A DNA stretch of 64,000 nucleotides from Streptomyces aurantiogriseus (GCF_014649375.1 NZ_BMSX01000025.1:62001-126000); one strand, 5' to 3'. Shown: positions 25,802-35,231, counted from the first letter of the stretch. Notes: generated by a model from the sequence alone, not told the origin. Translations and numbers: made by a program.

Positions 25802-26713
25802 TCAGCTCACGAACGGAGCCCCCGTCACCACGGCCGCGAGGCGCGTGCCGCGCGGGAAGGCGCCCTCGTCGGCGAGAGCGACAAGTCCGTACAGCAACTT
25901 GGCGACATAGAGGCGCTCGACGGGCAGGCCATGGCGTTCCTCGAAGTCCGCGGCGAAGGCGTCGAGGGCGGGGGTGGTGCGGGCATAGCCGCCGAAGTGG
26001 AAGCGTTCGTCGAGCTGCCAGTCACCGCGGGGGCCACCGAAGGCCTCCGTCTGCAGTGCCCGTGTCGCGGCGGCCAGGAAGCCGCCCTTCAGGACCGGTA
26101 TGCCCAGGGCCCGTCGGCCGGGGCCCAGGCCGGCGGCGAGGCCCGCGAGGGTGCCGCCGGTGCCACAGGCGAGGGCGACGACGTCGGCGTGGTCGCGCAA
26201 CTCCTCGCCGAGTGCGCGGCAGCCGCGCACGGCCACCGCGTTGCTGCCGCCCTCGGGGACGACGTACGCGTCCTCGGCGTCGGCCGCGCGCAGGACGGCC
26301 GCGCGGGTGTCGGGGTGGGTCTTGCGGCGGTAGGTCGACCGGTCGACGAAGTGCAGCCGCATCCCGTCGGCCGCACAGCGGGCCAGGGAGGGGTTCAGGG
26401 GCCGGCCCGCGAGCTCGTCGCCGCGCACCACGCCCACGGTGGGGAGCCCGAGGAGACGGCCGGCGGCGGCCGTGGCCCGCAGATGGTTGGAGTAGGCGCC
26501 GCCGAAGGTCAGGACCGGCCGTCCGGCCGCCGCCTCCAGGTTGGGCACCAGCTTGCGCCACTTGTTGCCGATCAGGTCCGGGTGGATCAGGTCGTCCCGC
26601 TTCAGCAGCAGTCGTACGCCGTGCCGGGCGAACCGGTCGTCGGACACCTCCTGGAGAGGGGAGGGGAGCCGGGGGCGCAGGGCGGCGGGATCGAAGGGGG
26701 CGGGGCCGGTCAC
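25802..26713 (-). CDS. PLP-dependent D-cysteine desulfhydrase / ACC deaminase family enzyme
   Basis: A 303-residue fold-type II PLP enzyme. The PLP lysine lies in DLIGNKWRKLVPNL, followed by TFGGAYSNHLRATAAAGRLLG, and the phosphate cup is ALACGTGGTLAGLAAGLG. The family contains D-cysteine desulfhydrases and ACC deaminases, which cannot be separated here. GTG 26713 (VTGPAPFDPAALRPRLPSPLQ) is the best start; ATG 26776 would add 21 residues with no fold. It is divergent from the encapsulin gene across 176 bp. Confidence 0.85.
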   Translation of the reverse strand: MTGPAPFDPAALRPRLPSPLQEVSDDRFARHGVRLLLKRDDLIHPDLIGNKWRKLVPNLEAAAGRPVLTFGGAYSNHLRATAAAGRLLGLPTVGVVRGDELAGRPLNPSLARCAADGMRLHFVDRSTYRRKTHPDTRAAVLRAADAEDAYVVPEGGSNAVAVRGCRALGEELRDHADVVALACGTGGTLAGLAAGLGPGRRALGIPVLKGGFLAAATRALQTEAFGGPRGDWQLDERFHFGGYARTTPALDAFAADFEERHGLPVERLYVAKLLYGLVALADEGAFPRGTRLAAVVTGAPFVS

Positions 26714-26889
26714 CAGGCCATTGTCGAACACCGTTCGGTGCGAAAGTGCGCTCTGCCCAGACCGACGATGATCCATTCCCGCTCGTTCGTGTAATGGCAC
26801 GAGCACGCTGAGTGATGGAAGGCTTGCCCTGCGAGAACAGTGCATCGGCGCAGTACGGCGCCTGTGCATGACTGGGAGGGCATTTCTCT

Positions 26890-28296
26890 ATGTCGGTAGG
26901 CGAAGAGGTCCGCACCGAGCAGGTCAAGCCGCAGCAGAGTCTCGGCACCGCGGCCGCGCGGAACCTGGCCACCACGACCAAGTCCGCACCGCAGATGCAG
27001 GAGATCAGCTCCCGCTGGCTGCTGCGGATGCTGCCCTGGGTGGATGTGCAGGGCGGCACGTACCGAGTGAACCGGCGGCTGACGTACGCGATCGGCGACG
27101 GCCGGATCACGTTCGTCAAGACCGGCGACCGCGTCGAGGTCATCCCCGCCGAGCTGGGCGAACTGCCCGCACTGCGCTCGTACGAGGACGATGAGGTGCT
27201 CTCGGAGCTGGCCCAGCGCTGCAGTCAGCGGGAGTACGCCCCGGGCGAGGTCATCGCCTCCTTCGGCAGCCGGACCGACGGGGTCTACCTGCTGGCGCAC
27301 GGCAGGGTCGAGAAGGTCGGCACCGGCCCCTACGGCGACGACCAGGTCCTCGGGGTCCTCGCCGACGGCGCCTACTTCGGCGACCAGGCGCTGCTCGACG
27401 GGGACTGCATCTGGGAGTACACCGCCCGCGCCCACACGGCCAGCACGGTGCTGATCCTGTCCCGCCAGGACTTCGAGCAGGTCGCGGAACGCGCGGACTC
27501 CCTGCGCGCACACCTCCAGCGACAGCGCGCGATCCCCCACCAGCGCACCAACAAGTACGGCGAGAAGGCCGTCGACCTGGCCGCGGGCCACGCCGGCGAG
27601 CCGGACATCCCGCACACGTTCGTCGACTACGACGCCCGGCCCCGCGAGTACGAACTGAGCATCGCCCAGACCGTGCTGCGCATCCACACGCGCGTGGCCG
27701 ACCTCTACAACCAGCCGATGAACCAGACCGAGCAGCAGCTGCGGCTGACGGTCGAGGCGCTGAAGGAGCGCCAGGAGCACGAGCTGGTCAACAACCGTGA
27801 GTTCGGACTCCTCCACAACTGCGAGTACGACCAGCGGATCCAGCCGCACGACGGCGTGCCCAGCCCCGACGACATGGACGAGCTGCTCAGCAGGCGCCGC
27901 GGCACCAAGCTGTTCCTCGCCCACCCGCGCGCGATCGCCGCGTTCGGCCGCGAGCTGAACAAGCGCGGGCTCGTCCCCGAGACGATCGACGTCGGCGGCA
28001 ACCGGATCCCCACCTGGCGCGGGGTGCCGATCTACCCGTGCAACAAGATCCCGGTCACCGAGGCCCGCACCAGCTCGATCATCGCGATGCGTCTCGGCGA
28101 GCAGGACCAGGGCGTCATCGGCCTGCGCCAGTCCGGCATCCCGGACGAGATCGAGCCGAGCCTGTCCGTGCGGTTCATGGGCATCAACGAACAGGCCATC
28201 ATCAAGTACCTGGTCACGGCCTACTACTCGGCCGCGGTGCTGGTACCGGACGCGCTGGGCGTCCTGGAGAACGTCGAGATCGGCCGCTGGCGGTGA
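26890..28296 (+). CDS. Family 2B encapsulin shell protein with cyclic-nucleotide-binding domain
   Basis: A 468-residue HK97-fold shell protein that should assemble into an icosahedral protein compartment. Residues 1-95 hold an N-terminal arm and the first part of the fold (EISSRWLLRMLPWVDVQGGT). At ~95-205 a cyclic-nucleotide-binding domain is inserted (PGEVIASFGSRTDGVYLLAHG, shortened; phosphate cassette FGDQALL 163-169 and Arg180). The rest (LSIAQTVLRIHTRVADLYNQ ... IKYLVTAYYSAAVLVPDALG) completes the shell fold. The motif FGDQALL has Asp where cAMP-binding CRP proteins have Glu. ATG 26890. The prenyltransferase gene 113 bp downstream is the probable cargo. Older annotation of such genes as Crp-type regulators lacks support: no DNA-binding HTH is present. 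Confidence 0.9.
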   Translation: MSVGEEVRTEQVKPQQSLGTAAARNLATTTKSAPQMQEISSRWLLRMLPWVDVQGGTYRVNRRLTYAIGDGRITFVKTGDRVEVIPAELGELPALRSYEDDEVLSELAQRCSQREYAPGEVIASFGSRTDGVYLLAHGRVEKVGTGPYGDDQVLGVLADGAYFGDQALLDGDCIWEYTARAHTASTVLILSRQDFEQVAERADSLRAHLQRQRAIPHQRTNKYGEKAVDLAAGHAGEPDIPHTFVDYDARPREYELSIAQTVLRIHTRVADLYNQPMNQTEQQLRLTVEALKERQEHELVNNREFGLLHNCEYDQRIQPHDGVPSPDDMDELLSRRRGTKLFLAHPRAIAAFGRELNKRGLVPETIDVGGNRIPTWRGVPIYPCNKIPVTEARTSSIIAMRLGEQDQGVIGLRQSGIPDEIEPSLSVRFMGINEQAIIKYLVTAYYSAAVLVPDALGVLENVEIGRWR

Positions 28297-28408
28297 CCTC
28301 GCCCGTGTGCACGCCGTGTCCCCGCCCGCTGGGGCGGGTACAGCCAGGGCGTACGCGCCGGGTGGGAGCGCACTCGCCACCGTCCGCGGACCCTGCGAGG
28401 GGGACTCC

Positions 28409-29530
28409 ATGACCGATTTCGTGACGGAGGCCAGGCCGCACTCCGCCAAGACGCGCGAAAGCGAAAGGAGGGGGTTCATCGGGAGCCGGAGCGGGCCGGG
28501 AGCGTTCGACGGGCAGGAGGCGGCGGCGATCCTGGAGGACGCCCGCGCGTCGGTGGACCCGGCCCTGCGCGCGGCCCTCGACTCGCTGCCCGGCTCGATG
28601 CGCCGGATCGCGCTCTACCACTTCGGCTGGGAGCACGTGGACGGCACCCCGGCCGCGGGCAACGCGGGCAAGGCGATCCGCCCCGCCCTCGTCCTCGCCG
28701 CGGCCACCGCCCTCGGCGGTCCGGGGGCCCGCGCGGCGGCCGTAGGGGCCGCCGCGGCGGTGGAACTGATCCACAACTTCACGCTGCTGCACGACGACGT
28801 GATGGACCGGGACACCACACGCCGGCACCGCCCCACCGCCTGGACCGTGTTCGGCGACGCCGACGCGATCCTCGCCGGCGACGCCCTCCAGGCGCTGGCC
28901 CTCGGCCTGCTCGCCGAGGACCCGCACCCGGCGTCCCCCGGGGCCGCCGCCCGGCTCGCGGCCTGCGTGGTCGAACTGTGCGCCGGCCAGCAGGCGGACA
29001 CGGCCATGGAGAAACGGGGCCCCGCCGAGGTCACCCTCGACGAGGTGATCGCCATGGCCGAGGCCAAGACCGGCGCGCTGCTCGGCTGCGCCTGCGCCCT
29101 CGGCGGGCTGTACGCCGGGGCATCCGGGGAGGACGTCGAGGCGCTGGACGCGTTCGGCCGTGAGGCCGGTCTCGCCTTCCAGCTCATCGACGACGTGATC
29201 GGCATATGGGGCGACCCGCGGCACACCGGCAAGCCGGCTGGCGCCGACCTGGCGGCCCGCAAGAAGTCCCTGCCGGTGGTCGCCGCGCTCGCCTCCGGCA
29301 CCCAGGCCGCCGCGGAACTGGCAGAGCTGTACGCGCTGCCGTACGACCGGCGGGACCTGGAGCGGACCACGCTGGCCGTCGAACGGGCCGGCGGGCGGGC
29401 CTGGGCGCAGGAACAGGCGGCCGACCGGATGGCCCGCGCGATGTCCGAACTGGCCCGGGCGATCCCGGACCCCGAGGCCGCGGACGGCCTGCTGTCGCTG
29501 GCGGAGTTCGTGACACGGCGCAGCGCGTGA
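28409..29530 (+). CDS. Polyprenyl synthetase family protein, probable encapsulin cargo
   Basis: A 373-residue trans-isoprenyl diphosphate synthase. The first aspartate-rich motif DDVMD is at 129-133 with RRHRP after it, and GKAIRP (87-92) binds diphosphate. The second motif is altered: DDVIGIWGD (261-269) instead of DDxxD. The first ~45 residues (MTDFVTEARPHSAKTRESER onward) are polar, Gly/Ser/Arg-rich and outside the fold, a candidate for the disordered segment that directs cargo into family 2 encapsulins. ATG 28409 follows GCGAGGGGGA. Product chain length is unknown. It lies directly downstream of the shell gene. Confidence 0.88.
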   Translation: MTDFVTEARPHSAKTRESERRGFIGSRSGPGAFDGQEAAAILEDARASVDPALRAALDSLPGSMRRIALYHFGWEHVDGTPAAGNAGKAIRPALVLAAATALGGPGARAAAVGAAAAVELIHNFTLLHDDVMDRDTTRRHRPTAWTVFGDADAILAGDALQALALGLLAEDPHPASPGAAARLAACVVELCAGQQADTAMEKRGPAEVTLDEVIAMAEAKTGALLGCACALGGLYAGASGEDVEALDAFGREAGLAFQLIDDVIGIWGDPRHTGKPAGADLAARKKSLPVVAALASGTQAAAELAELYALPYDRRDLERTTLAVERAGGRAWAQEQAADRMARAMSELARAIPDPEAADGLLSLAEFVTRRSA

Positions 29531-29614
29531 GCGTCCTGACCGTGCCCTGAAGACCCCGGCGCCCCTGGGACCGTACGGCTCCTGACTCCGTACGGTCTCC
29601 GGGGGCTCCGGCCC

Positions 29615-29653
29615 GGCGGGTCCCGCACAACCCCACGATGTGCGGGACCCGCC
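29615..29653. terminator. Terminator of the encapsulin operon
   Basis: Fifteen-base arms GGCGGGTCCCGCACA (29615-29629) and TGTGCGGGACCCGCC (29639-29653) pair perfectly around a 9-base loop, 84 bp after the prenyltransferase stop. Confidence 0.85.
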
Positions 29654-29745
29654 TCTGCTCCGGCTGCCGACGTTCGCGCGCTTTCTCCGAAGGAGTGCCG
29701 GCACACGTCTACGCAGGCAGGTGGTGACCGGCCTACCCTGGTGAC

Positions 29746-30009
29746 ATGGACAGGGAACAACACGTCTGTCCCGCCTGCGGGCAGTCCGTAGATACCGTCG
29801 TCCGGCGCCACAAGACGCTGGGCGCCTGGGTCCCGCGCTGGGTTGCCGGCCCGTGCCACAACCCCGAGTGCGAGGCGTACGTCGAGGCCGGCGTCGAGCA
29901 CCACGGCCACTCCGAGCACCACGGCCATTCCGAGCCGCACGGCCACTCCGAGCAGCACTCTCCCGAGCAGCCGGAACAGGCCGGCACCCCCGCCGCCCCG
30001 ACCTCGTGA
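29746..30009 (+). CDS. Zinc-ribbon protein with His-rich tandem-repeat tail
   Basis: An 87-residue protein. CPAC (8-11) and CHNPEC (37-42) look like a four-cysteine zinc ribbon. The tail contains HHGHSE/PHGHSE-type repeats (three near-copies of a six-residue unit) and then EQPEQ. It probably binds Zn or Ni; function unknown. ATG 29746 lies 6 bases after TACCCT, so it is likely leaderless. It is downstream of the encapsulin operon but beyond its terminator. Confidence 0.72.
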   Translation: MDREQHVCPACGQSVDTVVRRHKTLGAWVPRWVAGPCHNPECEAYVEAGVEHHGHSEHHGHSEPHGHSEQHSPEQPEQAGTPAAPTS

Positions 30010-30039
30010 CGCACGGCCCCAGGGGCTAGCGTGGCCCCG

Positions 30040-30324
30040 ATGGCCGAACGGGGAGGGGCGGACGTGACGGACGCAGGGGGAAGCCGCCGACGGTTATGGC
30101 GGTGGGCCGTGGTCGTGTGGGCGGTGACGGCTGCCGTCGGGGGCGGTCTGACCCTGTGGCTGCAGGACTCCGCCGAGCCCCCGGAAACGCGCGGCCGGTA
30201 CGAGACGGAGGAGTCTCCGGCGCCGCTGCTGGGCGTGGAGGTGGGCGACTACGCCTGTCCGCCGGAGGAGCCGGGCCTGCAGGTCCAGTGCGTCTACGCG
30301 ACCGCCTACACGACGAACCGCTGA
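30040..30324 (+). CDS. Small membrane-anchored protein, unknown
   Basis: A 94-residue protein from ATG 30040: a basic N-terminus (SRRRLWR), one helix (WAVVVWAVTAAVGGGLTLWL) and an acidic outer part with two cysteines (DYACPPEEP and QVQCVY) that could form a disulfide. TAGCGT lies 7 bases before ATG 30040 (leaderless). GTG 30064 with GGAGGGG 6 bases upstream is a rival start. It overlaps the convergent VOC gene by 19 bp. The family is not recognised. Confidence 0.65.
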   Translation: MAERGGADVTDAGGSRRRLWRWAVVVWAVTAAVGGGLTLWLQDSAEPPETRGRYETEESPAPLLGVEVGDYACPPEEPGLQVQCVYATAYTTNR

Positions 30325-31076
30325 CCGTCGCCCCCCGTCCGTAGCCCGCCCGTCTCCGGGTCCCGTCCGGTCAGGCAGTACAGGCCGCCCGCCGGGTCGC
30401 GCAGCACCGTCCAGTGGGAGTGGGCGGCGACGAGGGTCGCGCCGAGCCGCTCGTGCCGGGTGCGTACGGCGTCGATGTCCGGGCCGCAGGCCAGGTCCAG
30501 GTGGGCGGAGACGGGGCGCTCCTCGTCCAGCCGCTGGAGGAGGATGCGGATCGGCAGCCCGGGCGGCGGAGCGACGACGTGGAACTCGGGCAGGGAACCC
30601 GGCCGGGCCGTCCACTCGGGCAACAGACCGCTCCAGAAGGCGACTTCGGTGTCGTACGCGGACGGAGGGATGTCCACGCAGACCTGGTCCAGGCGGCTGC
30701 CGGACACCACGGGCGGGCGGACGGACTCGCCGTGCCAGGGCACCGCGCAGAACAACTGCCCGGCGGGGGAGCGCAGGACGGTCCAGCCGTCGTGCGGGGC
30801 GACCGTCTCCGCGCCGAGCTCCAGCGCGGCCCGTACGAAGCCGGGCATGTCCTCGACGCAGAAGTCCAGATGCGCCCCGCCGTTGCCCTCGGCGACCCCT
30901 TGCGCCTTCACGCACGCGTCGGCGCCCTCCGGCAGCAGGGTGACGAACTCGTCCTTCTCGCCGCGGAGTTCGGACAGGCGCGTGTCCGTGACGGCGGTCC
31001 AGAACGCGCAGGCCCGCTCGAAGCGCTCGGCGGGCCGGTCGACGAAGGCGTACGTCCAGCGGATGCGGATGCTCAT
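30306..31076 (-). CDS. VOC-superfamily (glyoxalase/bleomycin-resistance-like) protein
   Basis: A 256-residue protein with two VOC modules in tandem: ~1-115 (RIRWTYAFVDRPAERFERAC, AHLDFCVEDMPGFVRAALE) and ~125-245 (DQVCVDIPPSAYDTEVAFW, AHLDLACGPDIDAVRTRHE). The paired beta-alpha-beta-beta-beta units end in WTVLRSPAGQLFC and WTVLRDPAGGLYC. Substrate is unknown. ATG 31076 is 6 bases from a -10-like TACGAT, suggesting leaderless translation. Confidence 0.83.
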   Translation of the reverse strand: MSIRIRWTYAFVDRPAERFERACAFWTAVTDTRLSELRGEKDEFVTLLPEGADACVKAQGVAEGNGGAHLDFCVEDMPGFVRAALELGAETVAPHDGWTVLRSPAGQLFCAVPWHGESVRPPVVSGSRLDQVCVDIPPSAYDTEVAFWSGLLPEWTARPGSLPEFHVVAPPPGLPIRILLQRLDEERPVSAHLDLACGPDIDAVRTRHERLGATLVAAHSHWTVLRDPAGGLYCLTGRDPETGGLRTGGDGQRFVV

Positions 31077-31245
31077 GGGGTGATCGTAGGGCGGTCGTCC
31101 CGGCGCATCTCCTGGGTCTTCACGCACCCCGGCGGCCCCCTTCCGGGAGGCGTCCGGGCCGTCTCCCTCACTCGTGCGCGTGTTCCTGGGCCTGCCTTTG
31201 CCTGGGGTTGGCCCGGGATTGGTCTGCGCTTGTTTGCATAGGGGA

Positions 31246-32400
<1,155 letters not shown>

Positions 32401-32419
32401 GAAACCGGGAGTTCACGCC

Positions 32420-32653
32420 ATGCAACTGAACTGGAGCGCCCTCGGCCAGGTCGCCGCGGTGAGCCTCGGCGTCACCGTCGCGGTGGTCGTCGTCTTCTCC
32501 CTCGGCGTCCTGGGCCTCGCCCGCGTCGAGGACACCCGGGAGAGGCCCGGCGCCGCCTCCGCCCTGGGGCTGACCCAGGCGGGGCTGTGCTTCCTCGCGT
32601 GTGCGGCGGTGGTGGCGTACGGGATCTACTTGATCGTGCCGCAGTTCCACTGA
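32420..32653 (+). CDS. Small membrane protein linked to Pit
   Basis: A 77-residue protein with two helices (VAAVSLGVTVAVVVVFSLGV and QAGLCFLACAAVVAYGIYLI) and a short polar connection. It is in the pit operon (19 bp gap) and is probably an accessory protein. No known motif was found. Confidence 0.75.
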   Translation: MQLNWSALGQVAAVSLGVTVAVVVVFSLGVLGLARVEDTRERPGAASALGLTQAGLCFLACAAVVAYGIYLIVPQFH

Positions 32654-32686
32654 AGGCCGCCGCAGCCGCCGTTGACCCGCGGTACG

Positions 32687-32726
32687 CCGAAGGGGCCCGG
32701 TCGGGATTCCGACCGGGCCCCTTCGG
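32687..32726. terminator. Bidirectional terminator between pit operon and sodN
   Basis: Perfect 18-bp arms (32687-32704 and 32709-32726) around GATT, between convergent transcription units. Confidence 0.9.
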
Positions 32727-32783
32727 GATCTCCCCGACCTGCGGTGGTGCACCGACCGCGGGTCACGGGGTGGCCTTGGGGTG

Positions 32784-33179
32784 TCAGGCCTTCTTGGTCT
32801 CCCAGAAGATCTTGTCGATCTCGGCGATCAGCTCCAGGGCCTTCTCACCGGTCTTGGGGTCCGTCGAGCCCTTGGCGGCCGACAGGGCCTTCAGGGTGTC
32901 GTTGACGAGCTGGTGCAGCTGCGGGTACTTCTCGAAGTGCGGGGCCTTGAAGTAGTCGCTCCACAGCACGGAGACGTGGTGCTTCGCGAGCTCGGCGCGC
33001 TGCTCCTTGATGACGGTGGCGCGCGCCTGGAAGTGCGGGTCGTCGTTGGCGGCCATCTTCTCCTGCACGGCCTTCACCGACTCCGCCTCGATGCGGGCCT
33101 GGGCCGGGTCGTACACACCGCAGGGCAGGTCGCAGTGTGCGCTGACCTTGACCTTGGGGGCAAACAGGCGGGAAAGCAT
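32784..33179 (-). CDS. sodN: Nickel-containing superoxide dismutase
   Basis: Dismutates superoxide in the cytoplasm using Ni. The 131-residue precursor has a 14-residue leader (MLSRLFAPKVKVSA) followed at position 15 by the nickel hook HCDLPCGVY: the new N-terminal His, Cys2 and Cys6 bind nickel after cleavage. The remaining four-helix bundle is typical. ATG 33179 follows AGGAAGGA. The divergent neighbour sodX encodes the leader peptidase. In S. coelicolor sodN is expressed when nickel is available, opposite to the iron enzyme gene sodF. Confidence 0.97.
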   Translation of the reverse strand: MLSRLFAPKVKVSAHCDLPCGVYDPAQARIEAESVKAVQEKMAANDDPHFQARATVIKEQRAELAKHHVSVLWSDYFKAPHFEKYPQLHQLVNDTLKALSAAKGSTDPKTGEKALELIAEIDKIFWETKKA

Positions 33180-33325
33180 GGAGCGTTCCTTCCTCGTGAT
33201 CGTCTTCTCAGGTGGGACATTACTCCCTGCAAGACGGGTTTTCGCGAGTGCCCCCATGGGCTTAGGACAAAAGTCGGGGGTCAGACTGAGACTGGTGGAG
33301 GAACGGACCAGGGGAGGTGCCGGCG

Positions 33326-33760
33326 ATGCCGGAGCTGTCGCGGGAGACCGAGCGCGGGAGGGGGGCCGCGCCCTTCGGACTGGCCGAGGTGACCGGTCCG
33401 TCCATGGTGCCCACGCTGCACCACGGGGACCAGCTGGTGCTGCAGTACGGCGCCAGGGTCAGGCCCGGAGACGTGGTCGTGCTGAGGCATCCCTTCCAGC
33501 AGGACCTGCTCGTCGTGAAACGGGCCGCGGAGCGCCGTGAGGGCGGCTGGTGGGTCCTCGGGGACAACGCTTACGCCGGTGGCGACAGCACCGACTACGG
33601 GACCGTGCCCGACGAGCTGATCCTCGGCACGGTGCGGTTCCGCTACCGGCCGCTGAAGCGGGATCAGCGCTCGCCGCTGGCGGTGCTGCGCTGGGCGCTG
33701 TCGGCGGCCAGGCCCGTACTGGCCGACCGGTCGGCCTCCAGGCGCTTGCGGGCACGGTAG
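33326..33760 (+). CDS. sodX: NiSOD maturation signal-peptidase-like protease SodX
   Basis: A 144-residue S26-family Ser-Lys peptidase that removes the NiSOD leader. EVTGPSMVPTLHHGDQL contains the catalytic Ser, DLLVVKRA the Lys, and WWVLGDNAYAGGDSTDYG is box E of type I signal peptidases. There is no membrane anchor, fitting a cytoplasmic substrate. ATG 33326 lies 8 bases after AGGGGAGG; an in-frame GTG 33317 overlaps that site. It is divergent from sodN, and its 3' end overlaps the convergent CGNR gene by 97 bp. Confidence 0.9.
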   Translation: MPELSRETERGRGAAPFGLAEVTGPSMVPTLHHGDQLVLQYGARVRPGDVVVLRHPFQQDLLVVKRAAERREGGWWVLGDNAYAGGDSTDYGTVPDELILGTVRFRYRPLKRDQRSPLAVLRWALSAARPVLADRSASRRLRAR

Positions 33761-34293
33761 GCGGCCACGTTGGCGCGGGTGGCGCAGCGGTCGGAGCAGT
33801 AGCGCCGGGAGCGGTTCGTGGACGTGTCCAGGTAGGCGTTGCGGCACGGGGCCGCCTCGCACAGGCCCAGGCGGTCCACGCCGTATTCCGTCAGATGGAA
33901 GGCCAGGCCCATCGCGGCGATGGCCGCGTAGCCCGCGGTCGCGTTCGACGGGTGGTCGGCCAGGTGCATGTGCCACAGCGGGCGGCCGTCGTCGTCGCGG
34001 AAGTCGTGGCCGGAGATCTGCGGGCTGACCGGGAACTCCAGGAGGAGTGAGTTCAGCAGGTCCACCGCGAGGGTCTCGTCGCCCGTGTCGGCCGCCTCGA
34101 AGACCGCGCGCAGCCGGGCCCGTACCGAGCGGAAGCGGGTCACGTCCGCGTCCGTGGCGCGGCGGGCCGCCGACCGGTTTCCGCCGAACAGGTCCCGGAC
34201 GGCCTCGACGGAGGTGAGCGTGTCCGTGCCCCGGACCGGTTCCTCGGTGTTCACGAGGCGTACGGCGTAGTCCGAGTAATAGGCCAGTTCCAC
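33664..34293 (-). CDS. CGNR zinc-finger (ABATE-domain) protein
   Basis: A 209-residue predicted regulator. The N-terminal ~120 residues match the ABATE-type stress domain (YYSDYAVRLVNTEEPVRGTD) and the C-terminus has the CGNR finger (GLCEAAPCRNAYLDTSTN...YCSDRCATRANVAAYRARK). GTG 34293 follows AAGGA. The last 32 codons overlap sodX in the opposite direction. Targets are unknown. Confidence 0.85.
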   Translation of the reverse strand: MELAYYSDYAVRLVNTEEPVRGTDTLTSVEAVRDLFGGNRSAARRATDADVTRFRSVRARLRAVFEAADTGDETLAVDLLNSLLLEFPVSPQISGHDFRDDDGRPLWHMHLADHPSNATAGYAAIAAMGLAFHLTEYGVDRLGLCEAAPCRNAYLDTSTNRSRRYCSDRCATRANVAAYRARKRLEADRSASTGLAADSAQRSTASGER

Positions 34294-34393
34294 TTGTAGT
34301 CCTTACGAAGGGGCTCTATGGTCGTGGGTGCGGTCGGGTAATAGCTGATCGTGCTTCCAGGGTATTACGTCTGCGACTGAAGAGGGGGCTCCC

Positions 34394-35152
34394 ATGACCA
34401 TGAGTATCGGCGCCGACTGGCAGGCATGGCAGGAGAGCTGGGACCGGCAGCAGGAGTGGTACATGCCCGACCGGGAGGACCGCTTCCGGATCATGCTCGA
34501 CATGGTCGAGGCCCTCGTCGGCACCGCGCCCCGCGTCCTCGACCTCGCCTGCGGCACCGGCAGCATCACCGCCCGGCTGCTGGCCAGATTCCCCGAGGCC
34601 ACCAGTACCGGCGTCGACCTCGACCCGGCCCTCCTCGCCATCGCCGAGGGCACCTTCGCGGACGACGACCGCGTCACCCTGGTGACCGCCGACCTCAAGG
34701 ATTCGGACTGGCCGGCGCGACTGCCGTACGACTCCTACGACGCCGTCCTCACCGCCACCGCCCTGCACTGGCTGCACCGTGATCCCCTCGAGGCCCTCTA
34801 CGGTCAGGTCGCGGGACTCGTCCGCGACGGCGGTGTCTTCATGAACGCGGACCACATGATCGACGAGGGCACGCCCCGGATCAACGCGGCCGAGCGCGCA
34901 CAGCGCCACGCCGGTATGGATCAGGCCAGGGCGGCCGGCACCGTCGACTGGTCCGAGTGGTGGCAGCTGGCCGCCGCCGACCCCGTCCTCGCCGAGCCCA
35001 CCGCCCGCCGCTTCGCGATCTACGGCGAGCACGCCGACGGCGACATGCCGTCCGCGGCCTGGCACGCGCGCGTGCTGCGCGAGAAGGGGTTCGGGGAGGC
35101 GCGGCCGGTGTGGGCCTCGCCCTCGGACACGCTGTTGCTCGCGTTGAAGTGA
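34394..35152 (+). CDS. SAM-dependent class I methyltransferase
   Basis: A 252-residue protein with motif I VLDLACGTGSITARLL, the acidic loop TGVDLDPALLAIA, and motif IV-like YDAVLTATALHWLH. Substrate is unknown (small-molecule UbiE/trans-aconitate type). ATG 34394 follows GAGGGGG. It is divergent from the CGNR gene. Confidence 0.87.
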   Translation: MTMSIGADWQAWQESWDRQQEWYMPDREDRFRIMLDMVEALVGTAPRVLDLACGTGSITARLLARFPEATSTGVDLDPALLAIAEGTFADDDRVTLVTADLKDSDWPARLPYDSYDAVLTATALHWLHRDPLEALYGQVAGLVRDGGVFMNADHMIDEGTPRINAAERAQRHAGMDQARAAGTVDWSEWWQLAAADPVLAEPTARRFAIYGEHADGDMPSAAWHARVLREKGFGEARPVWASPSDTLLLALK

Positions 35153-35158
35153 CCGCAC

Positions 35159-35231
35159 CAGGGGCTGCCGCCCCCGGACCCCCGCTTCGGCCCTGAACGG
35201 GCCTCGTCCTCAAGCACCGGACGGGCTGGAC
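35159..35231. repeat. Dispersed repeat, type I (uninterrupted copy)
   Basis: It contains CCCCCGGACCCCCGCTTCGG, CCCTGAACGGGCCTCGTCCT and CCGGACGGGCTGGA. A second copy at 39992-40120 shares the first blocks and the terminal GACGGGCTGA but is split by a type II repeat. I recall this as a very common Streptomyces intergenic element. Confidence 0.8.

Noticed and set aside
26890..28296. Crp/Fnr-type transcription factor
   Set aside because: A cyclic-nucleotide domain is present, but there is no C-terminal HTH, and the remainder matches the HK97-type encapsulin shell.
33205..33245. Nur (nickel regulator) box upstream of sodN
   Set aside because: TGCAA-N5-GTTTT resembles a half of the Nur motif, but the second half does not fit, and sodN control in S. 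coelicolor is mainly indirect.
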